From an uncultured Burkholderiales bacterium (GTDB taxonomy: Bacteria; Pseudomonadota; Gammaproteobacteria; Burkholderiales; Burkholderiaceae_C), in contig CAIQHG010000085.1 of assembly GCA_903871545.1 (NCBI GenBank), forward strand, positions 1 through 64,000: a stretch of 64,000 nucleotides of DNA, given 5' to 3'. A program made the translations under genes and the position numbers. The notes below the pieces were generated by a model, which had not been told where the DNA came from, ran no database searches, and saw only the letters and a list, made by a program, of their open reading frames with translations. Positions 53,039 to 61,714 of the stretch are shown here, in pieces (position 1 is the first letter of the stretch; each line of letters begins with the position of its first letter).

Positions 53039-53959
53039 ATGAAGCAATTTTGGACTCCTTCACGAGACTTTATAGGGTACGGGTCTGAGCCGCCCCATCC
53101 AGCCTGGCCAGGTAACGCCCGGGTAGCTGTGCAGATCGTTATTAATTACGAGGAAGGTTCGGAATATAACAATCTAGACGGCGACGGTAGAACTGAGTTG
53201 GGACTGGCTGAGGCACCAGGGGGGCGTGTTCCAGCCGGACAACGTGACATGGCGTTTGAGAGTATGTACGAGTACGGAAGTCGAGTGGGGATTTGGCGGT
53301 TGCTGCAGATATTGCAGGAGCACAGTGTAACGGCGACTATTTTTGGATGTGCTCTGGCTTTGGAGAGAAATCCAAGGGTGGCCGAAGCGATTACAAAAGC
53401 AGGGCTTGATGTTTGTTGCCATGGTTACAGATGGGAGGAGCAGTTCAAGCTATCCGCCGATGAGGAGCAAGAGCGGATGGGTATGGCCATTGAATCAATA
53501 GTTCGTACTACTGGAACGCGTCCCCTGGGGTGGTACTGCCGTTACGGGGCAAGTGAGAATACCCGTCGTTTGTTAGTTCAGGAGGGTGGTTTTTTATATG
53601 ACTCAGACGCCTATAACGATGAGTTGCCTTACTGGGTAGAAGTTGAGGATAAGCCTCACCTCATTGTTCCTTACACCATGGATGCCAATGATGGCAAGTT
53701 TGCGGCCCCGGGCGGATTTTCAACGCCCTTTGATTTTGAAAACTACCTGACAGCAACCTTTGATAGGCTTTACGCAGAGGGGGGAAAAGCCCCGAAATTA
53801 ATGTCCATAGGCCTGCACCCAAGAATCACAGGTCGACCGGCCCGTGCACATGCATTTGCCTCCTTTCTTGCTCACGTTCTAAAACACGATAAGGTATGGA
53901 TATGTCGACGTGAACAGGTTGCCTCTCACTGGCGCTCTGTCCATCCCTACCAAAAATGA
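53039..53959 (+). CDS. PuuE-like polysaccharide-deacetylase-fold hydrolase (allantoinase/cyclic imide hydrolase type)
   Basis: A 306-residue protein close to the PuuE allantoinase group: DFIGYGSEPPHPAWPGNARVAVQ-type N-terminus, NYEEGSE, ESMYEYGSRVGIWRLL, CCHGYRWEEQ, GWYCRYGASENTRRL, LYDSDAYNDELPYW and the ending SIGLHPRITGRPAR. These enzymes open cyclic amides: allantoin, and in a close branch cyclic imides such as maleimide or succinimide. No purine-degradation genes are nearby, so allantoin is not favoured by context. Last gene of the importer 4 block; 51 bases after the CitE-like gene. Confidence 0.89.
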   Translation: MKQFWTPSRDFIGYGSEPPHPAWPGNARVAVQIVINYEEGSEYNNLDGDGRTELGLAEAPGGRVPAGQRDMAFESMYEYGSRVGIWRLLQILQEHSVTATIFGCALALERNPRVAEAITKAGLDVCCHGYRWEEQFKLSADEEQERMGMAIESIVRTTGTRPLGWYCRYGASENTRRLLVQEGGFLYDSDAYNDELPYWVEVEDKPHLIVPYTMDANDGKFAAPGGFSTPFDFENYLTATFDRLYAEGGKAPKLMSIGLHPRITGRPARAHAFASFLAHVLKHDKVWICRREQVASHWRSVHPYQK

Positions 53960-54055
53960 AAATGTAAGTAGAGCAATTATTGTATTTGGGTGATCGGCAC
54001 TCGGTGGACTATACAGCCGTTAAACATTACCGACGGCATAAACGTTGATTAACTT

Positions 54056-54095
54056 AACCAGGGTCTACTGCGTCAACCAAAGCAGCAATTTGAGC
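54056..54095. repeat. 40-bp direct repeat, copy 2
   Basis: Matches 36 of 40 bases of 43523-43562, same orientation. On the minus strand it reads L-A-Q-I-A-A-L-V-D-A-V-D-P-G-stop with a stop just upstream. With copy 1 it brackets the 44.7-54.0 kb gene block. Confidence 0.75.
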
Positions 54096-54126
54096 AAGTT
54101 ACGCTGCGTACAACGGCTCAATAAGC

Positions 54127-54837
54127 TCAGGGTGTTTCTGAAGTGCCTGCGTCAGATGCGCGCCCTGCGTGAGCCAAGTTAACGTCTTCTTGCCAGCCAC
54201 CTTCTTTGTAACTCAATAAGCGAGAGTAGAAACGCTGATAGACGGGTTTAATTTCTTCTAATGGCACATCATCATAAATTCCATGGTCGTTGATGTATTC
54301 CATATTTAGATTCCCGTTTAAATCAAAAGGATGATTGATAGAGTCATGCACGCCGTCAAACTCAAGTGCTCGAATGCCCATCTTTTCGCAAAGTTCGCGA
54401 TTAAAAGCCGGGGTAGCCTTCACCCAATGTCCATCGATCCACAACGACGCGTAGCCGTGCCAATAAAAAATATCGGTATCCATGAAACCACGCAAACGCG
54501 GCGTTGATAGATGATTTTTCACGTCAGAAAATCCTAATCTAGCAGGTATTCCTTGTGATCGACACAATGCGGCTAGCAATGTTGCCTTGGGAACGCACCA
54601 ACCTTTCCCATTAGCGATGACTCGAGATGCAGACATAGCCTGGGACGATAAATTAATCTCATAGGGATCGTATCGAAATCCGTCTCGAACCCCGTAATAA
54701 AGTGCAACAGCCCGCTCACGCGAGCCTTTTATGCCACGAACTAGATCAAGCGCTAAGGACTGGACACTTGCGTTGGAGCTATCAATCATCTCTGTTGCCA
54801 TCAAGGCTTGCGCTAGATTGTGAGGCGTTGTTATCAT
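54127..54837 (-). CDS. Transglutaminase-like domain protein
   Basis: A 236-residue protein with a transglutaminase/protease core. C81 (GKGWCVPKATLLAALCR) is the likely nucleophile and H127 (YWHGYASLWIDG) its partner; the position usually holding Asp reads T142 in WVKATPAFN. The N-terminal part has ALYYGVRDGFRYDPY, normal for these proteins. No signal peptide. Bacterial members are often proteases, amidases or peptide-processing enzymes. It starts 49 bases after the FadH-type gene on the same strand, so may be co-expressed with it. Confidence 0.85.
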   Translation of the reverse strand: MITTPHNLAQALMATEMIDSSNASVQSLALDLVRGIKGSRERAVALYYGVRDGFRYDPYEINLSSQAMSASRVIANGKGWCVPKATLLAALCRSQGIPARLGFSDVKNHLSTPRLRGFMDTDIFYWHGYASLWIDGHWVKATPAFNRELCEKMGIRALEFDGVHDSINHPFDLNGNLNMEYINDHGIYDDVPLEEIKPVYQRFYSRLLSYKEGGWQEDVNLAHAGRASDAGTSETP

Positions 54838-54886
54838 ATGTATTGGGTTTAATTAAAGCCGATTTAGCTAAATGTTTGTTGCAACA

Positions 54887-56917
54887 TTAAATACACAACG
54901 CTAGACGCGTAGCTTGCTCAATTGCTCGCATCGCATCAAGTTCTACAGCTTGGAAAACCCCTCCTATCAAGTGCGGCTGGACCCCGAGTGCTTGAAATTC
55001 CGAGACAAGGGATGTATTTGAAATTTGGCCGGCACAGATCACAATGTGATCAACTTCCAGCACATGCGTTGCTTCCTGTATCTTGTAATGCAAACCTGCA
55101 TCATCAATTTTCAAATAAGTGACCCCGACTATTTGTTTGACATTGGCACGTCGCAGTTTTGCCTTGTGAATCCAACCTGTGGTGCGACCTAAGTTTTTGC
55201 CCATCGCTTGAGGGCTTCGTTGTAACATAACTACTTCTCGGGGAGGCGAGTCGAATTTCATTTGCGCAGGAGCTGGCAACAATCCACCTGCAGTTGCAAA
55301 ATTCAAATCCACCCCCCATATCTGACTGAAAGTTGCCAAGTCAGTGGACTCATGGGCGTCCTCAGTTAGGAAAGCGGCCACATCAAAACCAATGCCACCT
55401 GCACCTATGACAGCTACTCGCGGGCCTACTGATACGCGCTCTGACAATACATCGGTGTAACGCAACACTTTGGGGTGATCGATACCAGGAATATCTGGGG
55501 TACGAGGCAACACGCCAGTCGCTAGCACATAAGCGTCAAATCCTTCATTGATCAAGACATCAGCATGCACTTCTTGCCCTAATTTTAATTGAATGTGTGG
55601 GTGATCTAACGCCGTTTGATAGTAGCGCAACAATTCAAGAAATTCACTTTTCCCAGGTACCTGACATGCCATTTGCAGTTGCCCACCAATTTGATTGGCC
55701 GCGTCCCATAGCGTGACATGATGACCACGCTGGGCAGCTTCGATTGCAAAGCAGATGCCAGCCGGACCGGCACCAACTACAGCAATGCGTTTATGCTCAG
55801 CGGGTGCAGTACTTAAGTAATCAAGCTCTCTGCCAGCACGTGGATTGACTAAACAAGTCGCTGTGGCGTTGCTAAAAATAGCGTCTAAACAAGCTTGATT
55901 GCAGGCAATACAAGGATTTATATTCTTACCCTGCCCCAGACGCGTTTTGCGCGCAAATGCAGGATCAGCTAACAAGGGTCGCGCCATCGATACCAGGTCT
56001 GCATCCCCGGCAGCGACAATGGCATTAGCTACGTCAGGGTTATTAATTCGGTTTGACGCAATGACTGGAATTCTCACGGCCTCTTTGATTCTGCGTACAG
56101 CACTCACCCAAGCCGCTCGTGGCACCGAAGCAGCAATGGTTGGCACCGTCGATTCATGCCAACCAATACCGGTATTTAACATATCGGCCCCTGCTGCCTC
56201 TACGCTGCGCGCCAATTCAAGCACCTCCTGAGCGCTCATGCCACCATGCATCAAATCAATCGCCGAGATACGGTACACCACCCATCCATCCTCGCCCATT
56301 GCCGCACGAACAGCACGAACGACCTCCACTGGAAAACGCATTCTGCGTTCAGCATCGCCGCCAAAATCGTCTTCACGTTGGTTAGTAATGGCTGAGGTGA
56401 ATTCATTGATCAAATAGCCTTCTGACCCCATGACCTCAACACCGTCATAGCCAGCCTTTTTAGCCAGCGCGGCGGTATGCGCAAAACTAGCAATGCAACG
56501 CCAGATCTCATCCAAGTCCATGGCTCTTGCCGCATACATATTGATGCGCGCTTTGCTTGCAGAAGGTGCCACACACTCGGGCACACGCGCATAACGCCCA
56601 GCGTGCAAAATTTGTAACACAATGCGTCCGCCCGCATCATGCACAGTTTGCGTGATCGTGCGATGCCCTTGCAGATGACTCTCATTGTTTAAGACTGGGC
56701 TTTCTTGGTCTATCACGCCTTCAGGCGTGGGTGAATGACCACCGGTGAGAATCAAACCAATCTCACCACGGGCACGCTCTGCATAAAAAGCAGCCAGACG
56801 CTCGTAGGGGCGATCCATGGTTTCTAATCGGGTGTGCATCGCACCCATGACCATTCGATTGGGGATGACCTTGCCTCTGATCTTTAATGGCGCAAACAAA
56901 TGGGGATGAATAGTCAT
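54887..56917 (-). CDS. fadH: NADPH-dependent 2,4-dienoyl-CoA reductase (FadH type, old yellow enzyme family)
   Basis: A 676-residue flavo-iron-sulphur protein, nearly the length of E. coli FadH (672). N-terminal TIM barrel with FMN: Y168 (GSEGYLINEF) and H254 (IGWHEST) match the catalytic Tyr and His. The 4Fe-4S ligands are C336, C339, C343 and C355 (CIACNQAC then CLVNP). The C-terminal FAD/NADPH domain starts VVGAGPAG (380-387). FadH reduces dienoyl-CoA in oxidation of unsaturated fatty acids; close homologues reduce other enoates or demethylate amines, so the symbol marks the family. Divergent from the MarR gene across 167 bases. Confidence 0.88.
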   Translation of the reverse strand: MTIHPHLFAPLKIRGKVIPNRMVMGAMHTRLETMDRPYERLAAFYAERARGEIGLILTGGHSPTPEGVIDQESPVLNNESHLQGHRTITQTVHDAGGRIVLQILHAGRYARVPECVAPSASKARINMYAARAMDLDEIWRCIASFAHTAALAKKAGYDGVEVMGSEGYLINEFTSAITNQREDDFGGDAERRMRFPVEVVRAVRAAMGEDGWVVYRISAIDLMHGGMSAQEVLELARSVEAAGADMLNTGIGWHESTVPTIAASVPRAAWVSAVRRIKEAVRIPVIASNRINNPDVANAIVAAGDADLVSMARPLLADPAFARKTRLGQGKNINPCIACNQACLDAIFSNATATCLVNPRAGRELDYLSTAPAEHKRIAVVGAGPAGICFAIEAAQRGHHVTLWDAANQIGGQLQMACQVPGKSEFLELLRYYQTALDHPHIQLKLGQEVHADVLINEGFDAYVLATGVLPRTPDIPGIDHPKVLRYTDVLSERVSVGPRVAVIGAGGIGFDVAAFLTEDAHESTDLATFSQIWGVDLNFATAGGLLPAPAQMKFDSPPREVVMLQRSPQAMGKNLGRTTGWIHKAKLRRANVKQIVGVTYLKIDDAGLHYKIQEATHVLEVDHIVICAGQISNTSLVSEFQALGVQPHLIGGVFQAVELDAMRAIEQATRLALCI

Positions 56918-57084
56918 AGTCCTGTTTTTATGTCAATACCTTGTTAAATGTTTCATCATCGCAATCCGGAAAACACTAAAAAATACGCATTAATTATTTG
57001 AATAAAACGTGATCACTGTTATTGATTTGTCTTAGAGTTTATCAAGTATATGTTAAGATTTTTAAAAAATTTCACCACCAACAT

Positions 57085-57573
57085 ATGCCTACTCCAGACG
57101 AACCAAGCCATGAGCAATCGGTTTACGCTATTCATAACCGACTTTTTTTCCGCCTCTTTCAAGTCGGAAACACCTTAGACCGTCAAACCACCAAAGAATT
57201 GGGGATCACCACGGTTCAATGGGCGGTGTTGGGTGCACTATCTCGTCCACAAGCCATAGAAGGCATGTCTTTTTCGGAACTGGCTGAGTATTTAGTAGTT
57301 AGTCGCCAAAGCCTGGATGGAGTGCTCAAGAGACTCGAGCGCGATCACCATGTAAAACGAATTCCTGACCCATTGGATGGTCGGGCAAAAAAAGTAATAC
57401 TGACGCCAAGTGGACGCAAATTTTGGAATGGGTTGTTGCCAAAAATTTATGAGTTCTACGACCAAGTCATGCGCGGGTTTCGCTTTGATGACAAAGTCTC
57501 AGTTGTTCATTTCCTAAATAAAGCACACCAAGGGTTGCTAAGCGTATCTATTGAGGGGCACAAAAAGCGCTAA
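57085..57573 (+). CDS. MarR-family transcriptional regulator
   Basis: A 162-residue winged-helix regulator. The start chosen is the ATG at 57085 (MPTPDEPSHEQ); the longer frame from 57022 runs through the AT-rich promoter region. Winged HTH: FSELAEYLVVSRQSLDGVLKRLERDHHVKRIPDPLDGRAKKVILT, interrupted here only by citation of its halves: recognition helix near SRQSLDGVLKRL and wing DGRAKKVIL. Divergent from the FadH-type gene and convergent with importer 5; likely represses one of these. The shared 167-bp gap contains the palindrome GTGATCAC (57010-57017) and an imperfect TTATCA...TGTTAA site nearby. Confidence 0.88.
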   Translation: MPTPDEPSHEQSVYAIHNRLFFRLFQVGNTLDRQTTKELGITTVQWAVLGALSRPQAIEGMSFSELAEYLVVSRQSLDGVLKRLERDHHVKRIPDPLDGRAKKVILTPSGRKFWNGLLPKIYEFYDQVMRGFRFDDKVSVVHFLNKAHQGLLSVSIEGHKKR

Positions 57574-57587
57574 AGCGAATTTATAAA

Positions 57588-57609
57588 AAAGCGCCTCGCG
57601 AGGCGCTTT
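57588..57609 (-). terminator. Bidirectional intrinsic terminator
   Basis: AAAGCGCCTCG paired with CGAGGCGCTTT, a perfect 22-base palindrome between the convergent MarR and importer 5 genes. On the minus strand it is followed by a T run (CTTTTTTTATAA), so it ends the importer 5 transcript; the plus-strand tail is weaker. Confidence 0.85.
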
Positions 57610-57630
57610 CAAAAAGTGTCTGTTGTCTAT

Positions 57631-58869
57631 TTACTTGGCGCCATTGGCAAACTCAGTTGACTGCTCTTTCACTACTTTGTCCACCACGTCACCGTAAGCG
57701 CTGATCCAGTCTGACTGAGGCACCCACTGCTTGCCATCCCACATGTCGATGCGCGTCTTACCGCCACCACCATGGTCCTTAGCATTGACCGTCACAGGTG
57801 CAATCAAGCCATTGGCATCGAAATTACGCAAGCTCTCCAATCCTGCTTTGATCTTAGTGGGTGTTAATGGCATCTTGCCCTGAAGAATAGCGAGCCGCAC
57901 GCCTTCAAAGGCTACGGAGTACATGGCTAGACCGGTGTTGTAGTAAATATCATCAAGGTTCTTACGGTCACCATTGCCTTTGCCCTTTTCATAGAGCTCT
58001 TTGATGATCTGCTGAATCAGTGGATGGTTGGTACCGCCCGCCACGTTGGTACCGCGCTTCAAACCCTTGGCCTCTTCAGCACCAATGTTGGCAATGTCGA
58101 CTTCGTTAAACCAGTTGACCGAAATCACTTTCTCCATGGGCACGCCGTTTCGCTTCATTTCCCGTGCGGCAGCAACGTGCATAGCTGATAAGTTCCAAGT
58201 GATCACCCAGTCAGGGTTGAAGCGACGAATTTGCGTCCACACGGCAGCTTGGTCTCGACCTGGCAAAGGATTGGGAAATAGTTGCAAATCAAAGCCTTCT
58301 TTTTCCTGCAAGGATTTCAAAATATTGATGGGTTCTTGACCAAAGGCATAGTCAGGGTAGATGAAGCCGACTTTCACGCCTTTGAGGTTACCGTTACTTT
58401 TGTTCTTGATGAACTGCACGTTGTTGGCCATCTGCCCCCAGTATGTAGGCCCGATTGGGAAAACCCATTTAAAAACGTCACCATCAATTGCGTCACCACG
58501 GCCTACGAAGGATTGCAACAAGATGTTTTTGTCTTCCATAACTCGGGGCAAGATAGCTCGAGAGACTGGTGTAGACAAGGTATCAAAAATCATCACGCCT
58601 TCACGTTTTAGTTTTTCATAACATTCAATGCCACGCTGAGGTTCGTTGCCGTGATCTTGAACGATCAGCTCAATCTTTTGACCTTCCAGTCCGCCCTTGG
58701 CATTCAAAATATCAGCATAGTCTTTAGCCGCTTGTACGATTTGCGGTGTGACGAAGGTATAGGATTTACTTAAGTCGTAGCAAATACCAAATTTAACCTG
58801 GGCTTGGACAGCGCTAGCTCCCAGGCCCAGCATAATAGCGGTCACGATGGTCAACAGTTGTCTCTTCAT
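57631..58869 (-). CDS. Liv-type ABC transporter substrate-binding protein (system 5)
   Basis: A 412-residue periplasmic binding protein, last gene of importer 5. Sec signal cleaved near A23 (VQA then Q). Mature start QVKFGICYDLSKSYTFVTPQ is a divergent branch of the family, unlike systems 1-4. This branch is typically found in operons with an acyl-CoA synthetase, as here. Ends 22 bases from the terminator stem. Confidence 0.92.
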   Translation of the reverse strand: MKRQLLTIVTAIMLGLGASAVQAQVKFGICYDLSKSYTFVTPQIVQAAKDYADILNAKGGLEGQKIELIVQDHGNEPQRGIECYEKLKREGVMIFDTLSTPVSRAILPRVMEDKNILLQSFVGRGDAIDGDVFKWVFPIGPTYWGQMANNVQFIKNKSNGNLKGVKVGFIYPDYAFGQEPINILKSLQEKEGFDLQLFPNPLPGRDQAAVWTQIRRFNPDWVITWNLSAMHVAAAREMKRNGVPMEKVISVNWFNEVDIANIGAEEAKGLKRGTNVAGGTNHPLIQQIIKELYEKGKGNGDRKNLDDIYYNTGLAMYSVAFEGVRLAILQGKMPLTPTKIKAGLESLRNFDANGLIAPVTVNAKDHGGGGKTRIDMWDGKQWVPQSDWISAYGDVVDKVVKEQSTEFANGAK

Positions 58870-58913
58870 GATTGTCTCCTTTGCGGTTAATTTTCTGACT
58901 ATAAGCGTTTCAT

Positions 58914-59738
58914 CTAACTTAACCAGCGCTTGCGGCGCCGGTAATGCTTGATTTCCCGGAAATCACGCCCTTTCTCTCCACCCAGGTAAAACTCCTGAAT
59001 GTCGGGGTTCTTTTTCATGGCCTCTGCAGTGTCGTGCATTACTACGCGGCCATTCTCAATCAAGTATCCGTGTGATACAAACTCAAGCGCGGCTATTGCA
59101 TTTTGTTCAACCAAGAGCACTGATAGGCCCTCTTCTTGATTGATGCGTTTGACGATATCAAAGATCTCTGCGACTAAGAAAGGCGCCAAGCCCAAACTCG
59201 GTTCATCAAGCATAAGTAATTTCGGTTGAGTCATTAGGGCGCGTCCAATGGCTAGCATTTGTTGTTCGCCACCAGACAAATATCCCGACTCGGCATCGCG
59301 TCGTTGCGCTAAGCGAGAAAAGTAGGTGTAGACCATGTCACGGTTGCGAGCCATTTCAGCGCGACTATTGCCCCGAATGGCGGAGGCAGCCATCAAGTTT
59401 TCATCGGACGTGAGATGTTCAAACACACGACGCCCTTCTAACACTTGTACGATGCCCAAACGCACACGTTCTTGAGGTGAAAGCGAATCAATGCTTTGAC
59501 CCATAAATTTAATTTCGCCTCGCGTCACCTCACCGCGCTCGGCTTTGAGCAAACCACTGATGGACTTTAACAAGGTGCTTTTCCCTGCACCGTTTGCACC
59601 CAAAAGGGCAACCATGCCGTTTTTAGGAATTTCAAGCGAAGCGCCTTTAAGTGCCAAAGCAACATAGTCGTAAATCACCTCAACATTATTGAGCGTAAGA
59701 ACCATTTCATTTGTTGATGAAGTGTTTGTCAGCATCAT
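58914..59738 (-). CDS. LivF-type ABC ATPase (system 5)
   Basis: A 274-residue ATPase, longer than usual LivF because of a basic C-terminal tail (REIKHYRRRKRWLS). Walker A GANGAGKS (47-54), signature LSGGEQQMLAIGRALM, Walker B LLMLDEPSLGLAP. A 44-base gap with AAGGAG separates it from the binding-protein gene downstream. Confidence 0.93.
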   Translation of the reverse strand: MMLTNTSSTNEMVLTLNNVEVIYDYVALALKGASLEIPKNGMVALLGANGAGKSTLLKSISGLLKAERGEVTRGEIKFMGQSIDSLSPQERVRLGIVQVLEGRRVFEHLTSDENLMAASAIRGNSRAEMARNRDMVYTYFSRLAQRRDAESGYLSGGEQQMLAIGRALMTQPKLLMLDEPSLGLAPFLVAEIFDIVKRINQEEGLSVLLVEQNAIAALEFVSHGYLIENGRVVMHDTAEAMKKNPDIQEFYLGGEKGRDFREIKHYRRRKRWLS

Positions 59739-59744
59739 GGCCCC

Positions 59745-60824
59745 TTACTTTCGTGAATACCCAAACGGCCACAGCATCAGATAGTTCCTAATGTTGCCGT
59801 AAAGTTTTCCTAGTCCCATTGGCTCCACCAATAGAAACAAAATGATCAGAGCGCCGTAAACAACATGGGGAATATGGGCCAAGGTCTCCACACCCAGATC
59901 AATGCCAACGGCCTGTGTCGACCATGCAATCAAGTGATTCATTTGTGAAGGCATTAATAAAATAAAAGCAGCACCTAACCAACTACCAATGATGCTGCCC
60001 AAGCCCCCCACGATCACCATGGCCAATAGCTCAATCGATACATTGACCGCAAATTGCTCAGCCGTCACAGCACGGTAGAAGGTGAAAATGAGCATCGCAC
60101 CACTCACACCCCCGATAAAGGAAGAGGTTGCAAAAGCAATCAACTTGTAATAAAAACTTTGCACACCAATTACTGCCGCGGCGAAGTCTTTCTCCCGCAC
60201 AGCAACCAAGGCTCTCCCAAGCGCTGTGCGTCGCAAATTAAGCATGAAAACCGTAACCAATAGGCACCAACACAATGCGGTAAAGTACAAGCCCGCGTCT
60301 GAGGTGACGGGCACTCCTAACAAACGCATGACTGGTGCTTGCAAAGTAGCCGACACCCCTCCGCTTATGGCAGGCACATGTGAAATCACCCAATCCACCA
60401 CAAACTGCAATGCCAAAGTGCTGAGCGCCAAGTAAAGTCCTTTAACTCGCAAAGCAGCAAAAGCAAAAACAACCCCAACAACAGTTGACATGAGTCCGCC
60501 GAGGATGACCGCAATCTCCCAAGGAATGCCGCTTCGTGCGGCATGTACCGAGGTGTAAGCACCAATCCCCATGACGGCGGCGTAGCCAAAATGAAACTGC
60601 CCTGCCCAGCCAATAATGAGGTTTAGTCCCAAGGTGGCAGATGTCCAGACCAACCACGGCAACATGTAACTAGTCAGTGCGAGCGAGCTCACTACCCAAG
60701 GTGCAATTAAGGCAAATAAAAGCAAAGACATGATCATCACCCGATCAGCGGGTATCGCAAACAACTGGCGGTCATTGGCGTAAGTGGTGTGGAAAATACC
60801 TGCTTGACGAAAGAACATAATCAA
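59745..60824 (-). CDS. LivM-type ABC permease (system 5)
   Basis: A 359-residue permease with a roughly 45-residue N-terminal extension before the first helix pair. LIIGWAGQFHFGYAAVMGIGAY and coupling loop REKDFAAAVIGV identify it as LivM. Overlaps the livH gene by four bases. Confidence 0.91.
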   Translation of the reverse strand: MIMFFRQAGIFHTTYANDRQLFAIPADRVMIMSLLLFALIAPWVVSSLALTSYMLPWLVWTSATLGLNLIIGWAGQFHFGYAAVMGIGAYTSVHAARSGIPWEIAVILGGLMSTVVGVVFAFAALRVKGLYLALSTLALQFVVDWVISHVPAISGGVSATLQAPVMRLLGVPVTSDAGLYFTALCWCLLVTVFMLNLRRTALGRALVAVREKDFAAAVIGVQSFYYKLIAFATSSFIGGVSGAMLIFTFYRAVTAEQFAVNVSIELLAMVIVGGLGSIIGSWLGAAFILLMPSQMNHLIAWSTQAVGIDLGVETLAHIPHVVYGALIILFLLVEPMGLGKLYGNIRNYLMLWPFGYSRK

Positions 60825-61714
60825 AGCCTTTCTATGTCGTGACGGCCAAACAAACCATGCGGTCGAATCATGATGGTGATGATCAACACGGCAGCGATAA
60901 CCAACTCTCGCGACCCGCCTCCAAGCAAGGGATCCAAATAACCAGAGGCCACGCTTTCAAGTGCGCCCAAAAATAAGCCCGCCAAGATAGCGCCTCCCAA
61001 ACTGTCCATACCCCCGAGCACGGCTACGGTAACTCCTTTTAACAGCAGCATTGACAAGGATTGATCTACACCTTGCATAGAGGCCCACAGCACCCCTGCT
61101 ACGGTGGCCACCATCGATGACAAGGCCCAAGACAACCCAACCCCTCGCTCCACCGAAATGCCAACCGACCAAGAAGCCATGTAGTCATCGGCGATGGCGC
61201 GTAAAACGACACCCCGCCGGGTTTGAAAGAAAAGAACAAAGAACACAAATAGAACCAAGGTAACTACCGCACCCACCACATAGGTGCGATTGAGTAGCAA
61301 GGGCCCCATGAACAAAGGCTCATCACTGATACCAATACGCATAGGACGACCGTTACCACCCCAAATTGACAATGTCAAGGCGCGTAAAAAAATATCCAAG
61401 CCCAAAGTCATCATCAAGATCATCACGATGGGGCGACCCGCCAATGGCCGCAGGGCAACACGTTCAATGAACAAGCCCAAAAAGCACATAGAAATAATAG
61501 CCAACGGGATAGCTATCCACATGGGCAACGACAGGCCAACGGCATAAAACAACACCACATAAGCCCCAACCATAGTCAGAGCCCCTTGCGCCAAGTTTGG
61601 AACCGACGACGACTTGTAAACCAGCACCACCCCCATGGCGACGAGTGCATACATCAGCCCAGCTAAAGCGCCATTCACAGCGAGTTCGAGAAAATAATTC
61701 AAATCCATTTTCAC
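60821..61714 (-). CDS. LivH-type ABC permease (system 5)
   Basis: A 297-residue permease: NGALAGLMYALVAMGVVLVYKSSSVPNLAQGA at the start, where PNLAQG takes the place of NFAHG, and RPHGLFGRHDIERL at the end. The start overlaps the acyl-CoA synthetase stop by four bases (ATGA), coupling enzyme and channel. Confidence 0.92.
   Translation of the reverse strand: MKMDLNYFLELAVNGALAGLMYALVAMGVVLVYKSSSVPNLAQGALTMVGAYVVLFYAVGLSLPMWIAIPLAIISMCFLGLFIERVALRPLAGRPIVMILMMTLGLDIFLRALTLSIWGGNGRPMRIGISDEPLFMGPLLLNRTYVVGAVVTLVLFVFFVLFFQTRRGVVLRAIADDYMASWSVGISVERGVGLSWALSSMVATVAGVLWASMQGVDQSLSMLLLKGVTVAVLGGMDSLGGAILAGLFLGALESVASGYLDPLLGGGSRELVIAAVLIITIMIRPHGLFGRHDIERL

Noticed and set aside
53039-53959. Calling the PuuE-like gene a purine-pathway allantoinase
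   Set aside because: No allantoicase, ureidoglycolate or urate genes nearby; context favours another cyclic amide, so the name is left at family level.
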